The notes below the pieces were generated by a model. It worked only from the letters and a program-made list of their open reading frames with translations, did not search any database and was not told the DNA's origin. A DNA stretch of 64,000 bases from Rhynchopus sp. YZ270_cl-10 (lineage: Eukaryota; Euglenozoa; Diplonemea; Diplonemida; Diplonemidae): positions 1 through 64,000 of the forward strand of contig OZ037922.1 of the NCBI GenBank assembly GCA_964035575.1, written 5' to 3'. Shown in pieces: positions 30,226 to 39,107 of the stretch. The position numbers and the translations under genes were made by a program. Numbering within the stretch: the stretch's first letter is position 1; each line of letters opens with the position of its first letter.

Positions 30226-30298
30226 CACCTCCCGCGGGGCTCGAACCCGCGACCACAAGGTTAAGGGCCTTGCGCTCTACCGACTGAGCTAGGGAGGC
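30226..30298 (-). tRNA. tRNA-Lys(CTT) copy 2
   Basis: Same sequence as 20583-20655 in the opposite orientation, including C32-C33. The upstream 60 bp also recur in part (TTAAACCAAAGAATCA near 30310 and the complement of 20550-20575), so the duplication took in 5' flank. Confidence 0.95.
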
Positions 30299-30404
30299 TC
30301 ACATTCATTTAAACCAAAGAATCATTGTGGGGTGGTCATGCAGAAAAGTCTCTTGTCCTAAATTTGACCACCCCAGAGAAAAGGAAAGAAGGTAAAACTA
30401 TTAG

Positions 30405-30477
30405 GCCCGTGTAGCCCAATGGATAAGGCGTTCGCTTCCTAAGCGAAAGATTGTGGGTTCGATCCCCACCATGGGTA
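30405..30477 (+). tRNA. tRNA-Arg(CCT)
   Basis: Acceptor GCCCGTG/CATGGGT. Anticodon arm TTCGC-TTCCTAA-GCGAA reads CCT. Confidence 0.95.
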
Positions 30478-30691
30478 TTCTCTTTTTCACTGGGAAGTGA
30501 AAATATGGAAAATGATTTTTCAAGATTCTCTCACTATCTTGGGATTTTGGTGACAACAAAGATATGGCAAAATACTTTCACAAAAATGCACTTTTCCAAA
30601 CTTCCTCATCTTGGGATTTTGGTGGTCGAAAAGATGTGGAAATAATTTTTCTAAACAATTCCCAAGCAAGAAACTACCTAAATAAAAAGAG

Positions 30692-30763
30692 GGGCTCAGC
30701 AGGGAATCGAACCCTGGACCTCTCGCACCCGAAGCGAGAATCATGCCACTAGACCACTAAGCC
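30692..30763 (-). tRNA. tRNA-Pro(CGG)
   Basis: Acceptor GGCTTAG/CTGAGCC, C73. Anticodon arm CTCGC-TTCGGGT-GCGAG reads CGG. Confidence 0.95.
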
Positions 30764-30857
30764 ACTGATTATTTTCTTCATCCAGATTTACATGATGGCG
30801 TTAATATTCAAAAGTCAGAAATTCTTCTCTCCAAAACTTGGTCTAAAAAAAAGTATT

Positions 30858-30929
30858 TTCCGCTGCGGGGAATTGAACCCCGGTCTGCCGGGTGAGAGCC
30901 GGCTGTTCTAACCACTATACTACAGCGGA
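30858..30929 (-). tRNA. tRNA-Glu(CTC)
   Basis: Acceptor TCCGCTG/CAGCGGA, A73. Anticodon arm GCCGG-CTCTCAC-CCGGC reads CTC. Confidence 0.95.
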
Positions 30930-31019
30930 TCTGATAGTAGGCAAAACTATTATCTGCATGGGGACATCTTTTCGATCGTTGCATTGAACGAAAATGTGAA
31001 GGAAAGTTCAAAAAGAAAT

Positions 31020-31092
31020 TACAGCTAGTCGGGATTGAACCGACGATCTCTCGCGTGTGAGGCGAGCGTCCTAACCACTAGACGATAGCTGC
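31020..31092 (-). tRNA. tRNA-Val(CAC)
   Basis: Acceptor GCAGCTA/TAGCTGT, A73. Anticodon arm CTCGC-CTCACAC-GCGAG reads CAC. Confidence 0.95.
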
Positions 31093-31156
31093 TACAATAA
31101 TGACCGGAACTGTTTTCCACAAGAGGTGGGTTTTCTGCGGAAAAATGGTAATAACG

Positions 31157-31238
31157 TGACGAGAGTGGGGTTTGAACCCACGCCTCCGAAGAGACCAGGG
31201 CCTAAACCTGGCGCCTTAGACCGCTCGGCCATCTCGCC
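31157..31238 (-). tRNA. tRNA-Leu(TAG)
   Basis: Type II. Acceptor GGCGAGA/TCTCGTC, A73. Anticodon arm CCAGG-TTTAGGC-CCTGG reads TAG. Near-identical to the split Leu(AAG) gene that follows. Confidence 0.95.
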
Positions 31239-31297
31239 TTCCCAGTTTTTTATGACTTTTGCAAAGAACAGAAAATGGTTTGAGAAGGGAAAAAAGT

Positions 31298-31370
31298 CTC
31301 CTCCTGTTGGGTTCGAACCAACGACCTGCAGGTTAACAGCCTGACGCGCTACCGACTGCGCCAAGGAGGA
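31298..31370 (-). tRNA. tRNA-Asn(GTT) copy 2
   Basis: Same 73 nt as 21211-21283, same strand. The flanking sequences differ, so only the gene itself is shared. Confidence 0.95.
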
Positions 31371-31512
31371 CCTGACAAGTGTGCTTTTTGTGTTTTGCAC
31401 AATCTTGAAAACAAAACAAAATGGATGGATTGAAAATGAAAAAGAAAAAGAACAACAAGTGACGAGAGTGGGGTTTGAACCCACGCCCCCGAAGGGACCA
31501 GGGCCTTAACCT

Positions 31513-33349
31513 GGCGACTCACCAGTACAGAATGGTGGAATCCAGCACAGAATGGTGACCCAAAAACCAGCACAGAATGGACGGACTCAGACTTGACCCA
31601 CTTACAGGCCAAAAAAAATTTTTCTACACAAAAAATTTTTTTTTTCACAGAGCAAGATTTTTGAGAAAATTTTTCAGGCCAAAACTTTGTCTCACCTGAA
31701 AATGACAAAAAGTTTCACCTACACCAGCCAGTTAACACAACCTAGAACCAGATAACGCTGCCCGAACCCCGCGCACCCGCACAACCACACGAACCAGCTA
31801 GTGACCGCAAACCCGCGCACCCGTCAACCCGCAAACCCGCACAACCACCAGCCAGATAACGCAACCTAGAACCAGTAGGTTCCCGCACACCCGCACCCAA
31901 GAGCCAGCTTATCGACCACACGAACCAGCTAGGGACCGCAAACCCGCGCACCCGTCAACCCGCAAACCCGCACAACCACCAGCCAGATAACGCAACCTAG
32001 AACCAGCAGGGTCCCGTGCACCCGCACCCACCAGCCAGCTTATTAACCACACGAACAACAAAAACTGCACCCTCTGGGGTTTGAACCTCCGACCAGTAAA
32101 CCGTAGTAATATGTAGTGTGCGGAACCTGTGTGGTAACCACTAGGACACTATCTCTACTTTAATGGAAATCCTTATTGCTGACGAAGCATCCAAGTGGGC
32201 ACCACAAGGGTTGTTCACATTCTATTTTCCCAGTGGTCGGAGGTTCAAACCCCAGAAGCAGCAGTTTTTGTTTCCCCTAACAAATCCTTAAGGAAAAGTG
32301 AATTATGGATTGCTAAGGATTTCCCAGCCATTCCATTCTGTGCTGGTGTTTCAGAAAAGTGCACTTTTTCGTTACGAACCAAAAAAGTGCACTTTTCTGA
32401 ATCACCAGCACAGAATGGAATGGCTGGGAAATCCTTAGCAATCCATAATTCACTTTTCCCTAAGGATTTGCTAGGGGAAACAAAAGCTGCTGCTTCTGGG
32501 GTTTGAACCTCCGCCGGCGAAGACACTCTTATGTATGAAACCTGTGTGCTACACACTGGGACACTTAGTCCGCCTTAGTGAAAATCCTTATGCAAGACAA
32601 AGTATCCAAGTGAGTACTACACAGGTTCCGTGCACTGTATGAAATTGGTGGTCGGAGGTTCCAACCCCAGAACCAGCAGTTTTTGTTTCCCTTAGCAAAT
32701 CCTTAAGGAAAAGTGAATTATGGATCACTCAGGATTTCCCAGCCATTCCATTCTGTGCTGGTGTTTCAGAAAAGTGCACTTTTTTGGTTCGGAACGAAAA
32801 AGTGCACTTTTTTGAAACACCAGCACAGAATGGAATGGCTGGGGAATCCTTAAGGATCCATAATTCACTTTTCCTTAAGGATTTGTTAGGGGAAAAGTGA
32901 ATTATGGATTGCTAAGGATTCCCCAGCTATTCCATTCTGTGCTGGTGTTTCAGAAAAGTGCACTTTTTGGTTCGTAACGAAAAAGTGTACTTTTTTGAAA
33001 CACCAGCACAGAATGGAATGGCTGCGGAATCCTGAGCAATCCATAATTCACTTTTCCTTAAGGATTTGTTAGGAGAGGAAAAAAAGCTCCTGACCCGGGT
33101 ATTGAATTTCGGATCATTTTCTCAGTCAAAATGCCAGCACAGAATGGAAACGAAAAGCCAGTACAGAATGGAAATCAAAAATTTTCTGAAAAACCAGCAC
33201 AGAATGGAAACGAAAAGCCAGCACAGAATGGAACACGGCTATAAGGCTCCGACTATTCCATTCTGTGCTGGTTTTTCGTTTCCATTCTGTGCTGGTTTTT
33301 TTGGGCCCATTCTGTGCCAAATTTTGCGGGCCTGTACTGGAGGATGGCC
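31513..33349. mobile_element. tRNA-targeting TIR element, family E3
   Basis: 1837 bp between CTTAACCT repeats. Left end GGCGACTCACCAGTACAGA; right end, read inward, GGCCATCCTCCAGTACAGG. These outer bases are the same as in E2, but the word is CCAGCACAGAATGGAATGG. Inside: AT-rich block (31590-31680), GC-rich minisatellite (31725-32060), four tRNA-like modules in alternating orientation (32067-32688), and three palindromes centred near 32370, 32790 and 32970 made of the word plus GTGCACTTTTTCGTT arms. No transposase frame. Confidence 0.85.
32067..32688. other. Four tRNA-like Pol III modules in E3
   Basis: Modules at 32067-32158 (minus), 32178-32263 (plus), 32487-32575 (minus) and 32592-32688 (plus). 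Each has a B box CGGAGGTTCAAACCCC (one with TTCCAACCCC) and a weaker A box (TCCAAGTGGGCACC, TCCTAGTGGTTACC). They stand as two inverted pairs around the palindromic words. They resemble tRNA-derived SINE heads and cannot fold as tRNAs. Confidence 0.6.
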
Positions 33350-33479
33350 CTTAACCTGGCGCCTTAGACCACTCGGCCATCTCGCCTTCAATAAAAGCCA
33401 ACAAGAATATGAAAGTGGGAATGTGTTTCAAACAGTCATAGAGGAGAATAACAAGGGACGAAACGGAGAAAAAGGAAAG

Positions 33480-33551
33480 TTCTCCTACGCGGATTCGAAC
33501 CGCGGTCGCGAGATTCAGAGTCTCGAGTGCTAACCACTACACCATAGGAGA
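33480..33551 (-). tRNA. tRNA-Gln(CTG)
   Basis: Acceptor TCTCCTA/TAGGAGA, A73. Anticodon arm CGAGA-CTCTGAA-TCTCG reads CTG. Confidence 0.95.
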
Positions 33552-33642
33552 TACAATTCTGTCGCTTCCTTCTTTTTCTTTGGTACCAAAAAGAATCGAG
33601 ATCTGGAAATATCACAACAGTGTTTCCCAGCCAAAAAATGTT

Positions 33643-33715
33643 TGGAGATTGAGGGTATCGATCCCTCTACCTCTCGCATGCTGAGCGAGCGCTCTACCAT
33701 TTGAGCTAAACCCCC
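33643..33715 (-). tRNA. tRNA-Ala(AGC)
   Basis: Acceptor GGGGGTT/AATCTCC with G3:U70 and A73. Anticodon arm CTCGC-TCAGCAT-GCGAG reads AGC with C33. T loop is GATCGAT, a departure from the TTCGAAY of its neighbours. Confidence 0.93.
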
Positions 33716-33816
33716 TTACATTTCTTAAACGAATCTTTACAAGGTGGGGATGGAATTCAAAACCAAAAAGGGAGAAGTAACACTCAAGAGAAAATCTGGT
33801 CTTGAAACAAAAAGAG

Positions 33817-33888
33817 AGGGCACACCCGGGTTCGAACCAGGGACCGTTCGGACTGCAGCCGAATGCTCTACCACTGAGCTATATACCC
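33817..33888 (-). tRNA. tRNA-Cys(GCA)
   Basis: Acceptor GGGTATA/TGTGCCC. T73, hence U73 as is typical of cysteine. Anticodon arm TTCGG-CTGCAGT-CCGAA reads GCA. Confidence 0.95.
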
Positions 33889-33971
33889 TTCAATAATCAT
33901 GCTTTGCGCTGAATACTATCAGTTCACTTTTCAACCAACTTCTGTGTGTTACACCACAAATAAGGAAAAAA

Positions 33972-34090
33972 GGATTCAAGCACCCGGACTTCCCAGCTGG
34001 TCACCCACGCCAGTACTATCCAGGCCTGCTGGTGCTTAACTTCTCAAATCAGGCGGGATGAGGTGTATTCACCAGAGTATGGCCGAATCC
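33972..34090 (-). rRNA. 5S ribosomal RNA 3
   Basis: 119 nt, minus strand, with a T run (33965-33971, as A on plus) after the 3' end. Its 5' flank (GAAAACCTTTGAAGAGCTTT near 34112) recurs in front of the next 5S gene, a sign of an old tandem 5S unit. Confidence 0.97.
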
Positions 34091-34645
34091 AATAATGGGT
34101 CTGGGTGGAAAACCTTTGAAGAGCTTTATATTTCTGAGCTTGTTTTTGCTTCACTTGTGCAAAAGGTCTTGGGTGTTGCATGGTACAGGAAACTTTATTT
34201 GTCTCCCCTGTTCCGCTGCACTCTGCATTAGGTCATTTCACCTAAAATAAGGCCAGTTTGCGATCTTCTTGGAGTATCTTGGTGTCCAGTACAGTGTTTC
34301 TGGCATTGTGGACTTGCATGTTGTACAGGGCAACTGCCTGGGAATTAGTCCCACTTCTTGCAACAGTTTAGCTATTTCGGCATCCCCAGCGCGCATGATA
34401 TTAAGCACAGGAGAATTTTTGGCTGCAGGTGCGCACGTCCCTTCTGGGGAGTATGGATGCCTCTTCCTCAGTTTTTGTTGTGCATTTTTGCACCTTTGCG
34501 CTCATCTCCATCTCACCAAAGGTGAAATTGTGAATGCTGTCATGCAGCATTCACATTCCAGCATGCTCCTGTAGGCTGAAGCACCGTCGGTGGTGTAGTC
34601 TCCCCTCATTTCTGCTCTCTGGATAGTGCAACAAACACAGGGATA
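34091..34645. other. 5S spacer with a possible Sm-class RNA end
   Basis: 555 bp without a recognised gene. On the plus strand TCACC-AAA-GGTGA (34513-34525), then an Sm-like AAATTGTG, then a perfect 10-bp hairpin (34530-34539 with 34545-34554) look like the 3' end of an snRNA. No U1-type 5' end (ACTTACC) was found upstream. A short T/A-rich 5S flank repeat is at 34110-34160. Confidence 0.35.
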
Positions 34646-34684
34646 CAAGACAGGGTTGTCTTGTTGGAGGTGGGTCAGGGTCTG
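34646..34684 (-). promoter_or_regulatory. Conserved box 3' of 5S gene 4
   Basis: CAGACCCTGACCCACCTCC and the CAAGACA/TGTCTTG hairpin in minus-strand reading, about 45 bp beyond the 3' end of the 5S gene at 34727. Confidence 0.5.
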
Positions 34685-34726
34685 GATGTCCTAAAACCAC
34701 ACACCAACACGGAAGAAAAGCAAAAA

Positions 34727-34845
34727 GGATTCAAGCACCCGGACTTCCCAGCTGGTCACCCACGCCAGTACTATCCAGGCCTGCTGGTGCTTAACTTCTC
34801 AAATCAGGCGGGATGAGGTGTATTCACCAGAGTATGGCCGAATCC
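34727..34845 (-). rRNA. 5S ribosomal RNA 4
   Basis: 119 nt, minus strand, identical by eye to 33972-34090. T5 follows its 3' end. Its 5' flank leads directly into the duplicated snRNA locus at 34895, whereas in copy 1 that point adjoins the octamer array. Confidence 0.97.
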
Positions 34846-35366
34846 AATACTGAGTCAGGTTCGAAAACCTTTGAAGAGCTTTTTATTTCTGACCTTGTTT
34901 TTGCTTCGGTTGTGAAAACCGGTTTGTGGGTCAGCAGGTTTAACAAGTTTGGCCAGTCCTTAGCACAGCACTTAGTGCGCTGCACTACTGCATCGGAGCA
35001 GGTGCCTGTGTGCTCACAGGTCACCACTCAGTGGTCGATCCCTCTAGACCAGTGTGCTGGGTTTACTGGGTTTACTGGGTAACATGATGGTTTGTGTGAT
35101 CACGTTTGTTTTGGTTTGTTTGTTTAAAAAGGCGGGTTTGTGCAAAGCACAGCACCGCCGCTGTCAAAAATTTCACTGTGCAAGCCAGCCGAAGCTAGTG
35201 CCACCAGTATCCCCTGCGCAGTGCAATGCAAGGGCCACTGGTGTGTCGACGCCCTTGTTGATCAGGTCAGACACCAGTAAGGTATGTAACCTCTAGCTGA
35301 GTTTAACAACATGCGAAACTCCAACACCTTCAGGGAAGCGTAGTGGTTGTCAAGACTTAAAAACAG

Positions 35367-35478
35367 ATGAGACACAAAGGCCCCTTCAAAAATTATGCTT
35401 TCACTTAGTGGCTCTTACCCACGGTCATCTTTAGTAAAAGGCGAAAGATGAGTTCGATATGGGCAAGAACCGTGATAT
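35367..35478 (-). ncRNA. U5 snRNA, second copy
   Basis: Same sequence as 2712-2823, including the GCCTTTTAC loop and AATTTTTGA site. Confidence 0.93.
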
Positions 35479-35999
35479 GGCTCTGTTTTGTTCTATTGCT
35501 GTATGCACTTTGCTACACATGGAAGCATGTTGAGAGCGAGGATAGTGTGGTAACTTCTTGATTGATCAAGATGTCCTTGAAGGTGAAAAAAGTAATGTGA
35601 AGCCTTTTTTGAGGTTTTTCTTAAAAACAAGCTGTAAGTGGAAGGGCTGTGCCTGGTACTCTTCCCTGCGCCATACAGGGGAGAGACAAAACAATACAAG
35701 AAGTATGTGACAATCATCGCAAGTGCTCATGCTGCACATGCCCAACCTATGTCATCATCCAGCTTTGGTCTTGTGCCGAAGAAAACAATCTTCAACACGA
35801 ATGCACTCAAAAACAGATCCTGTGTAGAGTACAGTCTTGCCCTTGTTTGTTCCACCTATCGGCTGCACAGATGTCTACAGGGAGGCACATTGGTGGTGGT
35901 AGTTCTGGTGTGTTAGCTTTACGTGGTGTCTTTATGTTACCACCCCAACACGCTTCCCTGTTGACATAGCTTTGTGACACGACTGGGAGAAAAGGAGGT

Positions 36000-36145
36000 A
36001 TTCTTGCGCTCGGGATAATTCCATAAGCAATGACCAAATAGGGACGCTGTGGAGAGATTGCTGGTTGAAAACTACCCAATTCCCGCCATGGGCCGCTTCG
36101 GCGTTGCCACATTGGCAATTTGTGTAGCTGCTTCGGCGGCCTTGT
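36000..36145 (+). ncRNA. U4 snRNA, second copy
   Basis: Same sequence as 3345-3490. Its partner U6 has no copy in this locus. Confidence 0.92.
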
Positions 36146-36291
36146 TTTTACTACGATTGATCATCACCTTCGCTCACTTCCCTGTGACATGGGTGTGTAA
36201 TCTGTTTGCCTTGTTGTTTCCTAGTAATATTGATCATCATCATGCTTCCCTGTACATGGGTGTCGAATTTGGTATGGACTAAAAAGAAGTC

Positions 36292-36475
36292 ATACCTTCT
36301 CGGCCTTTTGGCTAAGATCAAGTGTATTATCTGTTCTTATCAGCTTAATATCTGATACAGTGCCTTGTGCACTGATGATATTAACGCAATTTCTCATTGG
36401 GGTGACGGGTCGCCAGGGCAACCTGGTCCGTTCACACATGTTGCCCTGGAGCTGCACAACATCCAGGAGTGGCAT
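36292..36475 (+). ncRNA. U2 snRNA, second copy
   Basis: Same as 3637-3820; it keeps the GUAUUA hexamer, so the change is not a private mutation of one gene. Confidence 0.94.
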
Positions 36476-36764
36476 ACCCTCTTTTTTAACAAAACAAAAA
36501 CAAACACACAAAGGCAACATATCATACATACCATACATACCATACATACACAGTGGTTACCGGTAAGGGTTATTAAAAACAGAGGTCGGAGCGAGCCTCT
36601 CAATGTCAGAGGCTTCAAAGCATTTCACGAGAAAACTCGCCCCTGTCCTTCTTCATCACTATCACTTGACCGAACACTCCCCACAAGGAAGCCTGTAAAA
36701 GGTGATGCTTTTTTAGGCAACAACACAGACACAGGGGGGGTACTGGGTGGGGTAATATAAAAAA

Positions 36765-37086
36765 GGGTGCTTGCGTTGTGTGCTGGATCGGGACCACCAG
36801 TAAACTGGCAGCCCCACATCCAGTTCTAATATTTGAAGTGTGAAATAGAACGCAGTCAGAATTAGTGTTACACGCTAATGTAAGAATAATCATCATGGGT
36901 AATATTCTGTACGAACGTACGGGATTTACATCATATGAAAGTGGTTCCGCCTTGGGCCATATCAGGCCCACAGCAGGACACATCATAAAAATTGTAAAGA
37001 ATTTTCTGATAAGAAAGGTCTTTTCAAGTTTTAGCTGTTGCTGAACGAGTTGTTTGGTTTCGAAGTAGCACACTAACTTAGCACCC
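36765..37086 (-). ncRNA. Unidentified structured RNA, copy 2
   Basis: Same sequence as 4110-4431, T run at 36759-36764. Confidence 0.6.
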
Positions 37087-37217
37087 AAACATAGGGAGAG
37101 TATGGGAAAACAAGACAGGGTTGTCTTGTTGGAGGTGGGTCAGGGTGACACACACACCTGTGCACTTTGTACATGCATCATATGTGTGAATGTTTTTTCT
37201 CATGGTGACGTAAAAAA

Positions 37218-37330
37218 GGCCAGTCTCTTTCGAGGCTGGCCATGTTTGACAAAGTTGTGTGAGAAGAATATAATCTTCATGCTTCCATACCAATGAAGTA
37301 CAGAAACTGTAGCTTTAGAAATCGTTGGTT
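37218..37330 (-). ncRNA. Spliced leader RNA gene 6
   Basis: Counterpart of SL gene 1; exon 37330 to 37291. T6 at 37212-37217. The conserved 3' box lies at 37111-37145. Confidence 0.96.
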
Positions 37331-37951
37331 GCCCTTTTTCTTAACATTGCTCTAAGCACCAACATGTGCTGGTAAACATGCCACTTGTGGTGAATAATGT
37401 GGGTCTGGGCAACGTGGTGGGGTGTATCAACAACACATGTGTATGGTGATGTGGAAACAATGTTCACATGGAAAAATGTAAAAAAGAAACGCTTCTCCAG
37501 TTCAAGCCATTGAGTTGGAAACACCCTCACTCTGCTCTGTGCTGCGATCCTTGAACTGTCCACTGCAGGAGTTATGAGCTGCTCTGTGAGACCAGCCTGG
37601 CCCGGTTCACCCCATTTCACTCTGATTGTTGCCCTGGTTTACACCAAGGCCGCAAACAGGACAGTAGACTAACACGGACAACACATCAACACAGAAGTTG
37701 AAGGTGCCTTTGGTCCACCTCAAAGAGTGCCCAGTTCTGGAGAAGCTTGCCCCCCCAGAAGCTAGGGGTTTCAGGATGCAGCCAACACATCCCGGCTCAA
37801 TAGATACCATATTGTCGGAATACAAGACAGGGTTGTCTAGTTGGAGGTGGGTCAGGTCAAAAACGTGGTTTTGAAGATCCTCACTTCTTGTGTGTGTTTT
37901 TTTTTTGCTTTGCACAAAGACACACAAAGACAATCATGCTAACGTAAAAAA

Positions 37952-38063
37952 GGCCAGTCTCTTTCGAAACCGGCCATGTTTTGACAAAGTTGTGTGAGAA
38001 GAGTAATCTTCATGCTTCCATACCAATGAAGTACAGAAACTGTAGCTTTAGAAATCGTTGGTT
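37952..38063 (-). ncRNA. Spliced leader RNA gene 7
   Basis: Counterpart of SL gene 2; exon 38063 to 38024, T6 at 37946-37951. The sequence on its upstream side is lost after 38177, where the inserted segment starts, so it keeps about 115 bp of the original 5' flank. Confidence 0.95.
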
Positions 38064-38177
38064 GCTCTTTTTCTCTACACAGCTTTCGACATGTATATGC
38101 TCAGGGAAGCATGCCAGTAGCATAAACCATATGGTCGTTTTTTGAAACCAATATTTCAATGGGTCACTGCAGCCTGG

Positions 38178-39107
38178 GATGGTTGTGCTGCCTGAGGGGA
38201 GCAGCTCCTGCCACTGCCATGTGGCGTCGAGGGTAGTGTTGGTGGTGCCGTCCATCAGGGGTGTGTTGCTGTTTACGCTGACGAACGTTTGCTTTGTTGC
38301 AATGTTTGGCTTTTTTTTTGCGGTTTGCGGTGCTGCAGAAATTAGGTTTCGGGGGCAAAAGTTACAAAAATGCACAAAAAAATAGATGGATCCCTCTTTT
38401 TTATGTTGCTTTGTAGCGTCATTCTCTTGCACGACTCTATACACCACCCTACTTTTTGTGTCTTTCGTTGTGTTTTTGTTCTTTTTATTTTTTGATAATT
38501 TGTTCGATTAGTGTAGCTGTCAAAAGACAGTCTTCACTTTTTGTGTAGACGTACACAAACACAAAAAAAAATTATGTCAACCCATTCAATAAATTGAAAG
38601 CATCGGTATAGGGAATCAACAAAAACTATCCACGCAAAAATTTAAAAAATCTAGGAAAAAAATTACAAAACACACCACCCCCCCCGTATCTTTAACTCTC
38701 AAAAAGAGGATAGTTCCTGGAACGGTATCCCTTCAAGAGATCAACACATTTCGAAACCCCTCCCTCCACATCCCTCGTCTCACATCCTCTTAAACAAAGA
38801 AAACTGTGGTTATTGATGCAGGCACACCTCCGACGCTGACCCACTGTACGATGCCAGCCATCCGGATGAAAGCACCCTGCGGCCTACGACAGTAGATGTA
38901 AAAAGGAAACCTATTCTCTGTATCGTAAGAGAACGAGGGCGGTACACAACCCGCTCGTCGGAATAAAATGTTATGAGATGACCCTAAGCCTCTCGTGTTT
39001 AGTCACCTTTCAAAACAAATCGAAAGACAGTCCATCATATTTTCTCTCTTCTGTCATCGTTGCAACAAATGACGACATGGTGGAGGGTTACTTTAATTCA
39101 TTTTGTT
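38178..39107. other. Copy-2-specific segment, left part, no gene assigned
   Basis: Starts where copy 2 leaves the duplicated sequence. 38178-38320 read on the minus strand gives a protein-like stretch (VSVNSNTPLMDGTTNTTL, TWQWQELLPSGSTTIP) that could be an exon or gene end; I do not recognise it. 38330-39107 is AT-rich with nothing recognisable and would hold the 3' region of the coiled-coil gene. Confidence 0.35.

Larger units (their letters stand above)
31459..33386 (-). pseudogene. tRNA-Leu(AAG) split by a transposon
   Basis: Minus-strand type II tRNA: 3' half 31459-31512, 5' half 33350-33386, with CTTAACCT at both junctions. Joined, the anticodon arm is CCAGG-TTAAGGC-CCTGG (AAG), so the insertion falls within the anticodon loop and stem. 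It is the only Leu(AAG) gene in the window. Confidence 0.94.
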
